Source: Phoebastria nigripes
Lineage: Eukaryota; Chordata; Aves; Procellariiformes; Diomedeidae
DNA: 64,000 bases
Direction: 5' to 3'
Assembly (NCBI GenBank): GCA_035582835.1
Contig: JAYKAV010002932.1
Location: 1,084,500-1,148,499 of the forward strand
Below are positions 14,599 to 28,866 of the stretch, one piece after another. Every line of letters starts with the position of its first letter. Within the stretch, counting starts at the first letter, position 1. The translations under genes and the position numbers were made by a program. The notes under the pieces were generated by a model. The model was not told the DNA's origin. It saw only the letters and a program-made list of their open reading frames with translations, and did not search any database.

Positions 14599-17500
14599 CT
14601 GCAAGAAAAGAAAGCATATTAAGAACGATGAAGCACAGATTCTGACTCTCAGCTTCAGTCAGGCATCTGCGCAAAGGCAGCAGGAGGTTCTCAGTATCAA
14701 TAAAGTTGTTTTTCCTTGCAGAACAAGTTTTCAAGAGAGGTGAAGCAAAACATGGCAACATTAACCCGAGAAGCAACTCGAAGCCCTGTTGCCCACAGGG
14801 TAAGCACAGCTCACTTCTCAGCCTGACCCACCCCGCCAGCCCTGCATCTGTACACACCCTGCTCCCTGCAAGCACAGTCCAGTGATGCTGCGTGTGAAAC
14901 AGCACGTGGTACCAACCACTTCCAAAAAGAGCTCAGGATGCTGCATTAAATAAGCCAACAATGTGCCAAGTGTACTTTATGATACACGGAGCTCTTCAAA
15001 TGTCTATGCAGGACCAACATTTTGTTAAAACAAAACTGAAGAGACAGCTTAAAAAGGAAGCACTGCTAGAAGAACATTTATAAAGTCCCCTTACACAATC
15101 CCATCATCTCCAGTTAGTACGTATGCAGAGGATTCAAACTCTATAAAATGTTCATTTTATTTAACTGATGCTGGTGAAATGAGATCTAGTTTCATTTCCT
15201 CTCATTCCTACATGCTACAACTCCACGAGGGCTGGCTTTCCAGACCAGCAGAGAGTGTTCAGATACAGAAATCCCAAGACACCCTTTTCTTTCACCATAG
15301 CACTACCACAATCCTGCTAACTGCGTACAGGACACTTACTCCAATGTCTTCAGCCTTTTTTAACGAGGTAACAGAGGGAAAGAAGCAAGCAATAACTAAA
15401 GTGGTTGTAAAAGCATTTGCAGTGCAGACGCATGAATGAAGAACAGATCTTGCGAACATGCTTTAGGCAGGACAAAGCCCTACGTGAGACGCTGTGCACG
15501 CAGAGCAAACAAGGCAGGCAGAGACAGGGCAGCTGCAGGAGTCAGTTCCCTTTCACAGGCCACCTGCAGTTCTCCATCCATAGCTTTGTCTCTCTCACTC
15601 CAGCCCTCCTAGTCCTAGGTCAAAGAACCAGACCAGGATGCAAAGAAAAAAAAACCCACCACCCTTAATTTAAAAAGTCATTTGTTTTTGTTTTTACTTT
15701 CTTTTCCCAATTTTAAGAGTCTCAAATCTTGGTTTCAAAATGCCAAGTTATAAGGAAAAAGCTGCACACAGCAGCACTTGTGTAGCCCCTCCTGTTGAAA
15801 GGGATGCTCAGCTCTTCTGTGCTCTCGCTTTGAAGCTCAGAGACTCGAGAAGGAACAGATTTAAACACACTCCCCACTGGACTAGATATGCCATTTGAGC
15901 AGTTTCAATGCAAAAATCGCATCACCTCTGTAATACACTCAGTAACGGCAAAGATGCACAAAAAGAGTAGGCACAGCAACGATCCCAGTTTGACAGCACC
16001 CAACTGTGTGCTAATTGGTCTCCTAAGAATTTGGAAACACCTCCTTCCACTGTACCCCTAAGAAAAAAACGGGCTAAACCATAAAATCCACATTCCACCC
16101 CCAAATTTCTCTTTTAAGGTACATAAGCTAGCTTTCTTCTGCAATTCCCCTGGATGAACTGCTAAAGAGCAACTCCCAGTTAGCACAACATGATGATAGT
16201 CAGAGAGCAGAGAGTCCCCAGACGCTGGGGTCCTTAGAACTCAACATCAGTGCTGAAAAAGAGGTGATTAGCACTGCTAACGAGAACAATGTTCACCCTT
16301 GATTTTGACACTCTCCCTGCAACACACGTTGTATGACTGCTTTGCACTGGCTAGAGCAGCGTCAGCTCCCACCCCTCTGTCCTCCTGGACAGTGGCACAA
16401 AGCCCCTATGCTGCATCAGCCCGGACCTCCTAGGGAGGAAGGAGGAACTCTACCACTGGTTTGTGTGCAACCTGGAACACGTCAAACAGCCAATATATCA
16501 ACAGGAGAAAGGATACAATTAAGGTCCACTATAATCCAGAGAAATCTTTGCTGGCCCTTCTCCCATGCAGGCAGAAAGAATGACAAAATGCTTTAATAGT
16601 GCAGAGGTCCAAGGAAGTTCTACAGCTCTTGAGAAAGATGAAATGGGGTGGGTTTCTTCAAGCAAGGGATCCTTCCCAGACACAGCTTTCCTCCCAGTGA
16701 CTGGTCCTACATATTTCCCTGAGAAGGGCATCCGAGGGGATCCTATATTGATATGGATCGCTTGTTCTTTTCCAAAGAAGTCCTTAAAAAGAATCACTGC
16801 TATTTCACAGCCTGTTCTAGGACTGTGACTGCATATTTACCAAGCAGCCTACAGCTTTCACAATCGGTCCAGATGCTAGTTTCAAAACAACTTAAGCACC
16901 TATAAAACCCACAAAACCAGTACTCCCTGCTGCTTTTAAAACTAATTTTACACTCCTAGAATTGGCTCAAGCCCTATGAGGCAAGACTTTGAATCTGTAC
17001 CCTGTTGCGGCAGCAAGCAGGCTCTCCACCACCAGCCCCCGGTGACCTTTTAACATGCCTCAGCTTTACCCCGCGGGGTCCTGAAGGAAGGGCACGTTCA
17101 CTTGCTGTGGCCGATCTGATCCCCACCGCTGCTGGTTGAGGTAGCTGATGCACAGTGGTGCAGACCCCAATCCCACCCTCCCACCCATGCGCTCCTCGCA
17201 CTCTTGCCAGACCTTTTGCTGAGCCATTTCAGAGCGCTGACCCGCCACAAGATCACGAAGTGAGGGCAAAACAATTGTTTGTGGGCCAGAACTGCTTGGC
17301 AAAAGCTCAGGTAGCGTACGACAGGCTTCCCGGGGGGAAAAAGAGGCACATACAGCCAGAGCTGCTTTGGCCATGGTGAAGCTCCAAGCCCTGCTACATC
17401 ACTTCGTTAGTGGGCATTAAGCGGCACTCAGGTTTGCAACAGCAGCGCTCTTGCTCATACATTTTATTATTCTTGAGAAGTGTCGATGCTCCTGTAAGGC

Positions 17501-20500
17501 AACACCCCTTCTCAGCCAATACTCTCAGCATTAATACATCAGAGATAAATGAAACAACTGTGATAGAGCCATATTTTTGCTAACGAGTAGAAAAGGCAGG
17601 GGCCTAGGAGCAGACTTAGCCAGCAGCTGCTGCAGGAGAGGCAGAGCCAGCACAGGACGCATTCTTGCGAGGATTAGTTCATGTTTATTTAACACTATAT
17701 TCTCAAAGAGCTAGGCAAGCATTATGCATTATCCTGTAGCTGAAGCCAGCCTCAAAAAAAATAATCCATGACTGTTTTGTTCAACAGGATAATTCCCCTC
17801 CCTTCAAATTCAGACAGCCATTTCCCAGCTCTGGTTGTGTTTGCAGGGACTCTCTCCATCCACTTTGCATTATGTGACCCAGTCTGATGCTCTTGCTCAT
17901 TTAAAGGAAATTTAGGACACCCGCCTGGCACTGTGTCCTGCCACAAGGTTTTAGGAGAGCAGACCTGTGCACCTTCCTCCCTGACCAGGTGTTGCTGCTG
18001 CCGGAGGAGCTGCGGTCAGTGGCTGCTATGACCAAGAGAGCAGAAATCCCAGGCAAGTCAATTCTTTTCATACTCAGGTGACAGCCTTTGGCTCTTCACA
18101 GGTATCTGGACCCAAGACCCAGGTCCTGGCCCTCTGCACAGCCTGTGGCACGCTGCAATTAGCAGAGCCAGAGTCCTGAACAAAAGCCTCAGCTAGCACA
18201 GTGACGAGGGTATCACTTTTAGAGTCAACTTGGTTTTAGAGGACAAAAGATATGTTTGGAAGCATGAAGAAATAATAATGAAAAAAAAAACCAGTATCAG
18301 TGTTAAATACAACCCTAGGGCTCAATGAAAGTTAAAAGAGCCTTTAGGCGTTTAGAGGTAGCATAGCTCCACTCACCACCGCAACACTGACACCACCAAC
18401 TTCTGACCTTTGAGACCAAGTGGTGGTTGCTGTCAAGCAAAACGTAGGCTCCAGCCACGAGCAGTTAACTGAAGGAGGTCCACAGCCATTTCTTAAAACC
18501 CAAACTGAAGTACCTTATTTAATATCTTTTTCTCAGGCGTCAGTCTTTGTTCATGTGATGGCTGTGGTCTGGGAAGCAGCATGGTTAACGTCATCCACTG
18601 CCCCTCCACCAGTGGGGCACAGCGACCTCACCCTTTTGTCAAAGTGGGAAACACTCACTTGTGATGACTATAAAATGAGCCAACATTTTATGCTTATGAA
18701 GGGATCGTGCAGTTAAACATTTGAAAAAGCTCTGAGGACACCCCTTTCCAAAATACCGAAGTTAGCAGTGAGTAGAACTAGAAACTGAGCATTTAATTCC
18801 CTTTCCTACCTAAAAGCTGCAGATATTAACATACAATTAACAAATTAACAAATTCATTTCAAAAAAACTACAGGAAAATATAAAGGTTTTGAGCATTTTT
18901 ACTAGTCTTCTGCCTTGCTCTATTGAAACAAATCTAGCAAAATGTTTTGGCCTTATGTGTATTGGGTAGCTGCAGAGGAACCTGTCAAATACTCATTACA
19001 AATATTTAGCAATAATGGAAGTTGGATGAAAAGAAATAGCAAGTACATTACTAAATAAGCCAACTTAACATATAATTTTAAATTAAAGCACATTGTAAGG
19101 TCTAAACTTACTATTTAAAAATAATGTCATAAATCTTTGGCATCAATAAGCTCTAGCTTTAATGAGCTGAAGAGCGGTATTTCACAATTCTGCCTAAAGG
19201 CAGAGGAGCCTTTAGCTTCCAGCATCAGCCCAAGCAATGGTTGGGACTCTATGAATTATCAGTGTTCACTCCGCACAATGAGCCGAGTACGGGTACTGAC
19301 ATATTTCTACCACCAGTAGTCCCAGGTCCTACCGTTAAAGAGTAGGTCTTGTTTTGAGTTTAGGTTAGCTACCAAGTGCAGGAACAGTTTCTTTACTTGA
19401 ACTAGATGCTTCACAGCTAAGAAACTTCAACTCAGGCTTTTCTCAAGAGCAGGAAATTTTCTTTCCCTCTTAGAGCTCTTGTATTAAAAAAAAAAGTAAA
19501 ATAAAAAAATCTACATAATACCATATTCTAGAGAAACTGAGGTAGCCACACAGAATCAGCACTCTTAATCCAACAGGGTGTTCACATGCAAGATAAAGCC
19601 TGGTGCTTACTAGAATTTGGCAGGAAACTGCTTAAATGCGTTTGAAAATCCCTCGAGCACTTCCATACCTACAAAAGCCTGGCTAAGTAATTCAACAAGT
19701 TAAGATTTCCCTTGTTTAGCACTATTAGACATGTTGTAACAATGTTTCTGCCTTGTGCATCCTGCGAAAAGGAGTTGGATTTAAGCAATGAACAATCATA
19801 AGATGCCATTTTATGAATTTTTATTTGGACTTCAACTTCCATCCAGATAGGTTCATGAAAATCCGAAATAAAAATTTTATCATCTAGCAACAAGTATCAC
19901 TGAATTTCCTGGCAGAATAAAAGCAAGGTTATCTAAGACTAAAGCTAAACGAATACTAACTAAAATCGTATACACGTATAACTTCCAATACGGGGTGTAT
20001 TGGCTTCAAATTTAGTGTTCACACAAAAAACAATGTGAAGGAATCTTCTTCACTTGCAGAAACAAAGCTAGACTGAAGTCCATCAAAATTGAAATGAATT
20101 CATCCTGACAGAAAGAAGCAAACTTGCAGGAAAGAATAAAGAAAAACAAGAACTGCAGGCTAGTGGATTTTTTTATAAAGCGATCCTATGATTCAGGAAG
20201 TACTGTCCCGAAAGACACATGGCCAACCACCCCGGTATCGCAGGCACCTCTGTCATTAAATGGTGCAGACCCTTATTTACTTGGGCTGAAGATTTTCACC
20301 TTCTGGAATTCAAAGCACTTTCTTCAAGCACACTCCTGCTAGATTATTAAGAAGGATTATCTGCTGTCGTTCCACAGAAGGAAAAGATTAAGTTCCTCCA
20401 GACAACTACCAAGTACATACCATGCATGGGCCAGGTCTGAGCGATGCTAAACAAGTCTGCTTGCAAAAGCAGCATGCGAGTTGGCCCTTCCTTTGGTTGT

Positions 20501-23500
20501 CAGGTCACATCCCTCTGCCTACGGCTGCATGTTTCTACCCAGCACTTCAGCGATGGACACATGCACAGTAGCTGTATTTTACTTTACATGAGCAGACCGT
20601 CTGCTCGGCATAAACACAGACTAGCAGATACTCCCTGGAAGATTTGTATGCACGCACAGCGGGCCAGAGCTGGATTTCCTTACGCCTGGTACCCTCACTA
20701 GAGGTGCTGCTCCAGTGTTGCCACCAAATACTTGTTTGCGACTCTTGTGTGGACAGTCCTCAAATCCCAGCAAGACAAGATTTCCAGGAAAAGAAAATTT
20801 TAATGACACCTGGCATCCTCTCTCACTTGTAGATAAATAGGATCAAACAAAGCCCAGAGAGAATTTTAAGAGCTACTCAAAATGCAGGACAGGCGCACGT
20901 TAGCTGTGACTGAGCATCACCGTACTCAAAACAGACACAAACTCTGCTATTGTCTGGGGAGTATCACTTCAAGAGCGCCAGCGGGAGTTTTCACAGCTGT
21001 AAGTCTCTCTACCTTGCGCCATATGGCACTGGGGATTTGATTTACATTAAACTATTCAATCTGAACCAGCCAAAGGTCTAATTCCAACAAAGCAGTAAAG
21101 ATTTCCCTTCTGCATTTCATTTTAAGCTCACTGCGTTACTGCGTTTTTAGGTTACTGGTCTCGCAGGGAATGTTCCACACAGACACCCCTGTTACCAAGC
21201 TCCTTTTATTTAATACAATAAAATTGCAACTGGATTTGAAAACATCATGAATTCATTACTAAGAATGTCAAAGAGGCACTTCTAGGACTTAGGGCAACAT
21301 TATCTAAGCAATAGGAGTCAAGTTTTTAAAGATATTTAAATACTCGGCTTGATACCACCTAGGTACTACTTCAAGTCTGGTCATAGAATAAAAAAAATTA
21401 GGTTGGAAGGACCCTTTGGAGGTCATCTGATTTAACCCAACTTAGAGCAGGCTGCTCAGGCCCACAGTCCCACGTAACATCAGTCAGGAGCAAATCTCTT
21501 CACCCTGCCTGGGCTCAGACTAGTTCCTTTGCATCCAGAGGTGCAACTGGAAAGCTGGGGTGTTAAACGTGCTGCCTACACCAACACAACCACCTCTGCT
21601 ACGCGTGCAATACAAGCATACCTCTATATGCTATTTGTTACACTCTATTTATTCCATTTAATGCTCCTGCTCCTTCTAGGAATCCCATGCAGGTTCATTT
21701 AGGACAAGCAATAAATAAACCCCAGAACATGTGGTTCTCCTCGTTTCTGGTATGTTATGCAAACCGACAGAGCTTGGAGTTCAGTCACGAGCAGAATGGT
21801 GATCGTTTCACCTCCATTCCTGTACCATTCATCACATCCCACAGGAGTGCTGCCCAAAACTGCCATCGCTTAATTCCCTACATTAGCAGAAGCAGGTGTT
21901 TGGAGCGAGCGAGACACTTACTGGGAAATCTAGGACAAAATGACTGATTTTGTGCCTTGCTCTGAAAATAATGTAATAATATGGCTGGAAACAGGCTCTG
22001 ATGCTAGATTACATCATTTCACAATAGTCCATAATGCCTTTTGATCCAGGCGTTACGTTATTCCGTAATTTCTACCAGAACCATGAGCATTGAGCCTAGG
22101 AGCCCCTCGTGGACCCCTGGTCACTCAGGGACACGCACAAGCTCAAGACTTTGAGCTCCTCATTAGTTAAACTCCTTCGGTAGTAGCTTCCTTCTGTGCA
22201 CGGAACTGCCCTCCTCGGCCAGCTCCCCCTGCACAATCTCCTAGGCTGCTGCATCTTGAAGATACGCTGTTAGTCCAGCCCTGCTGTGCGGATCCCGTTT
22301 GCCTCCAAAGCACACCCCAAGCACTAATGAGCTTCTCTCGGGGACATCACTCTGGAGAAAGGAGTTTGTCAGTGCCTGGACTTTCTTCCTCCAGTAAATC
22401 CATCCAGGGCAGCGTGCCCGACCAGCACACCCCTGCAGTGGAGGAGGGCAAAAAACAGCGAGCTCGGGGAAGAATGTATTGTGAAGAAAGCTGAATTTAT
22501 CTCAACACCAGGGAGACTGGAGGGTAACCTTGGGTTTAGATAAGACAGCTGCACCAGTGAATCATCAGGTGCCCTGAGAAAATTAACAAAGAATAATGTC
22601 TTCCTGAGCTAGGCAGACCAGCATGGGGGAAGCATATACATGGCTGAGCCCAAAGTATAAAAACTGGACAATTAATAAATTTTGAAGAAAGCAAAGGGCC
22701 TGAGCTGGCTTCACTCTGCGTATTCCCTCCTGGTGACCATGGGTGCCGAGCACAGTGACGGGGAGCATATAGAGACCAGTAACAGGCATCACGTTTGTAT
22801 TTGGGTTCAACTGTACACTGCAATTGCTGTATTACGCTTGTGCTGTGATTTCAGTATGTTGCTGTATCACCCTGCTAAATCAAAATCCCATATAACACCA
22901 AATATACCAAAAAAGTAGATTTGATATTAAACCCTCCTCATGTGGAATATCTACAAGAGCCTGGCCAGAGGACGTTGGACTCAGACAGCCAGGAAGGCAG
23001 CACCGTCGCACACAACTGGGAAAACGCGTCCTGGCATTCAGTCCTCCTCCCAAAGGCTCACCCCACGCTGCTAAGCCAATTTTTCCTCAGCTCTGAAATT
23101 CTNAAAACATCATTCTAAGAAATGGACTTGCACCTTGTCTGCAGCTCTGCACTTCGTTTTCCGTTACGCCCAGATTGGGGTGTGCACACCACAGGACTAA
23201 AAGCCTGAAAGCCAAAAACACAGAATCACAGTAATTAACACTTTGGCCTCCTGCCATGAAGGATCAGGATTTGAAATAGACCCCAAAAGGATATTGAGAA
23301 ATGAGAGGGCAAAATGTAGTTCTACCTGCGCAGCATGCAGCAGTTATTTATTTGAAATGAAAACACTTACTGTTAGTGAAATCCTTTTATACTTGTATTC
23401 CTGATCCTCTGCACACTTGAAGTTTGACTTGTCCAGCAGCAGAAATGTTAATGTTTTGCATGCGAGTCGCATTCTGGGCTGTTCTTTTACCCTACAGCTC

Positions 23501-26500
23501 TAGGTACATTACTGAAGCCATAATTTTCACAGGAGCTGGTACCCGAATAAAGTGTCTCTAAAGCATATCGCAAAAGGCATGGCTTCCTGCTGCCCCAGAT
23601 ACAGCAATTCCTCCAGGGAATGGCGAACAAGAATCTCTAAGAGGGTTTTGCTGTTAAATCTTTTCTCGTTAAGACACGGAAGAGAAAATCTGCTTTGTGA
23701 CAGTAGCACTGCGGGGAGTTAAAACCCAAGGGTCACAATAGAGGCACATTTATGACAAGAAGCTCGCTAGAGGAGAGATCTAATACCTTGCAAATGCCGA
23801 ACACGGCAAGTTTCCAATAGGCAGCTGTTCCTCCAGAAAACAAAAAAACCCCCAAACAACTCATCATACATGCAGGCTCACTGCCATTTCTGAATTAGAA
23901 TAAACAGCTACACAGAAAACGTATGTAGTGACTAAAAAAAACAGCCAGAAATTCAGCCTAGTGTAGTACAAACACTGGGAGAGGGGAATTCGAGCCTGCC
24001 TCCATTTCCTAGACACTGTCCTCATTACTGAGCAGCCACACATGGCTGTTGATAAAACCCAGTCCCTCGCCTACATCATTATAGGAAACACTAACAAGTA
24101 ACTTTTTAGAGGCTATTGCAAACAAGGTGCTTTAAAAAGAAGCTTGAAAGGAATGTTCCTTCCCTAGTTGGCAGACAAGCGCTCTAAACTCACTTCTCTC
24201 CAAGATCCCAAATTTAAAATTTGAGCCAATATGGCTCCTTTTCCTCTTCTTTCTTACTGGTGTTTTCCAGCATGAGACACCCAGGTTCGACTCAAAAAAC
24301 CCACTGCTACGGCTTCAAGCTAGTAACATTTAAAATGGATTCTGGCACAGATGTCTGCTCTTACATCCACAGTAATAACTTGAAAAGGAGAAATTAAAAA
24401 CTTAATTAAAAGCTAATGTTGGAAAACTGAGCAGCTCCCGTTCCCACCTATCTGCAAGGAGGAAAGTGTGGGTGGGGGGACGTAGTGTGAGACACAAAGC
24501 TCTAAGTGTTTTCACAACACCCTGCATTGAAGCCATCAGACACGCTGTGACTGGTTAAAAGAACCAGGAAGGCAGGAGTGATACCACTCTAATAACGATT
24601 TCAGATAGCGTTTAACTTTCAAGTTTGTAGAAGAGGTGTTCAGCTAAGACAGAACTTTCTCTGCTGCTACACTGAACAGCTTAGCCCAATTGTTTCTTTA
24701 AAAGCGTCTTAACATCAGAGGAACAAAGCATTAACAGCAGCCGCTGGCACCAAGTCGCTGAAGGGAATTCCTGTCCGTTACCAAAGGCTGCCTCTGGCCC
24801 AACAGCCTGTGATGAGCAGGAAGGCAGAGCCATGAGGACTTCTGAATCAGCTCTGCAAACCACTCACAGGGAAGTCCCCAGGTCAGTAGCTGTCATTCCT
24901 CAGGTATTTACAACAGCACTGTCATCGAGAGTCAGCCTTTGCAACCACAGTTTCACCTGCTCCTGCTCACTCCATAAATTGCGCTGGGAGTGGCTGGGGT
25001 GGGGGGCAGAGAGGTGGAAAACAGCCAGGAAGAGAGAGGATGGCTTCTTGGGTGGCAGGACCAGTTCACATCAGACGATGGGCTAAGATACCAGCACCGA
25101 CTTACTGACTGGCTTATCAGACTATACTGGCCCAACACCCATAGTCATAACACCCCCCCCAAAAAACCCACCCCCACAGGCAAATAAAGATCATCCTTAC
25201 TGGGAAAGAAAGAACAACAGACATGAAAGAAGTACGAGACTTCATTAACAAAAATAAATACACACACTATGTTAAAGGCTCTTTGAGCTCCCAACCACAA
25301 AAGACCATTTTTCTGAATTCCACTGGCAGTTCCCACAACGTTTCATGACATCTGAAGCGAGCCCAGATACCAAAAGACACGATGATACCACTCTGGTTTA
25401 GGAAAAGAAATGAAAATTAAGAATGCCACAGGTTTTAAGAGGGCATTCACAGGACAGCCACTTACCAATTACTCAGACTTGCTTTAAATACATCAAGCAA
25501 CCAGCTGAGAGAAACAACAGCAGCAGCTACTTCAAAGAACAAAACGATGTATTAGAACAACGCTTACACACTACTGTATGTTTCTTTATTTGCTACCAGG
25601 CATATAAAGACTAATTAAAGCACCAGTTTACAAGACATAACAGAACTACTTTTTTAACCTGCAAGATTAAAACCATCTACTTTAAAAGCCTGGTACCAGG
25701 CAGTACCCAGTGTCGCTGCTTCTGATGGGAGTGAGGCTGCTCCAACGTTATCTTGTAAATGAAGAGTTCACCTTCTAATTATAACATGTTGGGAGAGAGC
25801 CACCAGCTTTTTTTAAAAGTACCTCACTTCTGAGAAATCTGGTAGAGTTTATTCTTACAGTCAATTGATTTATTTAAAAAAAATACCATGCACTGGCACT
25901 CCCAAAAAGCTACCAGAAGCGTCCCTCGTAAAGGCTTCTGAGGAAACTAAGATGGACTAAGGAGAGTCTATGGCAGATTAAAAGAAAGGAAGCAAATCTA
26001 GGATGAATCCATAGTGAAAAGAGATTCCAGCTATAATCCGTTCAGCAGATTCATATAAACTAGATCAGAGAAGAGATGAATAGATATGCAACAAAAATTG
26101 ATGATCCTTTGGGATAGGGCACAGATTTCCGGGACAGGAAAATCTAAAGCTGTTCACAGTTGTAGAAAGCTCTCACGATGCCAAAAGACTAATAAAATGG
26201 CACATAAAGTCTGTAAGTTGGTAGATAAAAAAGGAATGCAGGTTGGAGAAAGGCAAACATTTCCAATTTGTGTTAACCACTGCAAGGGGAAAAAAATCCA
26301 TGCTCTCCCAGCCAGTTCCCCGAGAACATCAGTTGCTGCTCAGCAGCACTCAAAACAGAATACTGGGAATTATGACCAAACAGAGAGGGAAAAACACACA
26401 TCTAGAAAGCCTTTGGTCTGAGCTAGCGCACTCCTTCTTATGTTACAGATATTTAATGCCTCTATATATCTGTCAATAAAAGGTCAGACACTCAGCCACG

Positions 26501-27370
26501 TTCACGCGGTTCTCAAGAGCAGAGGGAATAGCTGCAACGAACGGCCAAGGTTCAGAGGAGCTCACCACGGTCATCTAGCACGGGCTAGCTGATTCTGGGA
26601 GGTGCTGCAGCGTAACAAAGACAGGATAAACTACAACAGATACAGAGCAGGCTAACAAAGTTCAAACTCAACAGAGTAAACATAATTAAACATTTAAACA
26701 GCTTTCTACAGGAGATTATTATAATTTGATGCCTATAATCAAGAGCGAATGTCTACGACACAGGCTTTAATTCATGGCTGGACACAGCAGTCCCGGTGGC
26801 GAGGATACCAGCCCTAGTCACTCTGACAGGACACGGAAAGAAGCAGCTTTGGCAGTCTCCAAAACGGAGATGCTATTTTCACCATACAGATAGCATAGGT
26901 ATAACCCACCGCTGCGCAGCCCGAGGAATTGGGCACAGCAGCTGGAACACTTCCGGCAATGCCATCTGCCACTGTGCCGCGAAGACTTTGGGACAACATC
27001 TAAGGCTCAGTTTGATCAGCTGCAATTAAAAACCTCAAGATACACCCTGCAAAACCACATTCAGCTATCACCCTGCTTAGATATGAAGTCGAGCAATTGC
27101 TTTCTCTCTGCTAAAGCTCTACAGGCTGGTTCAAACAGACACAACACTTCTGTAGGGCGAAGCACAGAAAAGCTAAGCTGTCGTGGTGTGCGTTAGGTTT
27201 GAGCCAGCCGGGACAGTTTGTGAGCCAGGCTGTCAGGAGACACAGAGCAGCCGGGAGAGCCAGAGTAGCTCCTGTGCAAGGGAAAGAGCTGGATCTAGCG
27301 GTGCATGACATATTCCCGGCCCTCCCAAGGGAAATTCTGCTACAGAGGAAGAGGAAATGGAGACGCACTA
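14599..27370 (-). other. Long 5' non-coding intron(s) of NAA60
   Basis: Nearly 13 kb without any coding exon I can recognise. It holds AT-rich unique DNA, a CR1 fragment near 21.4 kb, and one CpG-richer patch at about 16.98-17.39 kb that might be an alternative first exon. Non-coding NAA60 exons probably lie here but cannot be placed without transcript data. One isolated ambiguous base lies at 23103. Confidence 0.5.
21380..21480 (-). mobile_element. CR1-type LINE 3' fragment
   Basis: The + strand shows tcatagaataaaaaaaatta followed by ggttggaaggaccctttgg and a decayed 'aacccaacttagagcaggc'. This is the reverse complement of a CR1 3' end with its ATTCTATG-like tail. It is short and diverged, on the minus strand, inside the NAA60 5' intron. 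Confidence 0.7.
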
Positions 27371-27860
27371 GTTAACGCCACGGGGCTCTCCGGACCACGG
27401 ACCCGCACGGCAGGGTCAGGAGCGCACCCCCGCGGGGCCCAGCCCCGCTGCGCTGGCCCGGGGAGCCCCGACGCGACCTAGGAGCGGGGGAAGGGGGGGG
27501 GCGGGGNNNNNNNNNNNNNNNNNNNNNNNNNNNNNNNNNNNNNNNNNNNNNNNNNNNNNNNNNNNNNNNNNNNNNNNNNNNNNNNNNNNNNNNNNNNNNN
27601 NNNNNNNNNNNNNNNNNNNNNNNNNNNNNNNNNNNNNNNNNNNNNNNNGGGCGCGCCGCGGGCGGGCGGGGCAGCTCAGCGCATACCGGGCGGCGGAGGC
27701 GGGCGAGGGGACCGGCGGCCGCGACGGACACCGGCGGGCACTTCCTTTCCCCAGGCACCGCGCAGCAAGACGCCTCCCCATAGGCTGTCTGCAGGCACGT
27801 GACCGGCGGGAGCCGCGCAGGCGCAGAGGGGAAGCCCCGCTCCCTGCGGCCACGTGGGCA
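27370..27860 (-). promoter_or_regulatory. CpG island, probable NAA60 promoter
   Basis: A block of high GC and CpG density bounded by AT-rich DNA on both sides. It contains CACGTG E-boxes at 27796-27801 and 27851-27856. It lies upstream of the NAA60 coding exons and downstream of the INTS15 3' end, so the simplest reading is the NAA60 promoter with its first non-coding exon. A gtatgc donor-like site on the minus strand near 27680 could end such an exon. The core is missing because of the gap at 27507-27648. Confidence 0.6.
27507..27648. other. Assembly gap
   Basis: A run of 142 undetermined bases inside the CpG island, immediately preceded by a G-homopolymer-rich stretch (aagggggggggcgggg on +). 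This is typical of sequencing dropout in extreme GC. Confidence 0.99.
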
Positions 27861-28124
27861 GCCCCGAGCAGAGCCCAGCGCGAAATCGAAGCTGCTAATT
27901 AAAGGGGAAATTGAAAATTAGCGATGCATCCTTCAGCACAAACGCTTGGGAAACAGGACGCAGGTTGGTGACACACCTCTCCCGCAGTTTCCCCCGGTAC
28001 TACACTGCAAGGGGCACCGCGGCGACCCGTCACACTGCCAGGGCTTGATGCCAATAATGACTATAATCCTGAAATTAGAAGTTTTTAAGGGTTTTTCCTT
28101 GTCGTTGATGCTCCACAAAGTGAG

Positions 28125-28212
28125 ATGAGAGAGGATAGGATATTTCAGTTGGAAGGGACCTAGAACGATCACCTAGTCCAACTGCCTGACCACTTCAGGG
28201 CTGACCAAAAGG
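28125..28212 (-). mobile_element. CR1-type LINE 3' fragment
   Basis: The + strand reads cagttggaagggacctagaa, then cacctagtccaactgcctga, the reverse complement of a typical CR1 3' end. It is about 90 bases long, severely truncated, in the spacer between the NAA60 CpG island and the INTS15 3' end. The rest of 27860-28860 shows nothing I can name. Confidence 0.75.
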
Positions 28213-28860
28213 TAAAGCATGTTATTATTATTATTTACCTTCCCTTTCCAGAGAAGGGCAAACACAGTTTCCTTCTCAGCTGTTTCATTCATATTTTCAC
28301 AGCTTCCATCTAATCTGTCCCATTTTTGCAGCTAGTGTGCAACCAGGTAACCACAGCCACCACATCTCCTCCAACGAGGACAACAGCAGTGGAGGTCTTT
28401 GTAATAAAGTCACTAATGTATAGAAACAACCCTTCTTTCTTGCTTTTTCACCCGGCAGAGGGGGCTCAGAGCACCATGGCACGACGAGAGAGAAGAGCTC
28501 ATCTAAAGGGGCTAGACGGCGTGTTTCACTGCAGTGCTAACAGCAGCAAGTTCTGCCGCCCTTCCCGGGATGCTCCCGCACCCGCCTGTGCCTCGCTCAG
28601 GGCTGGCCAGCACGCCGCAGCCGGCCTTTGGCCAGTTTTCCAGCTAGCGTTAATTAAACGCACCAGATCTCACCCCAAAGTTTCATGAATCACCGATTGA
28701 GGCGTGTAAAGAGGGCATTTCCCGAGCCCGGAGGGTGATGAGTCACTGCAGCTGCGAAGGGGTTTTGTTCCCTCCCTAGCACAGGCCTAACAAGCTGGAC
28801 CTTCTAACTGCTGTCTGAAAGAAAGCGGCAGAATTATTTTATGCTTCTTAAATTGTTTCC

Positions 28861-28866
28861 TTTAAT
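28861..28866 (-). terminator. Candidate INTS15 polyadenylation signal
   Basis: ATTAAA on the minus strand (tttaat on +), 555 bases beyond the INTS15 stop codon. No canonical AATAAA was found on that strand between the stop and this point. Confidence 0.45.
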
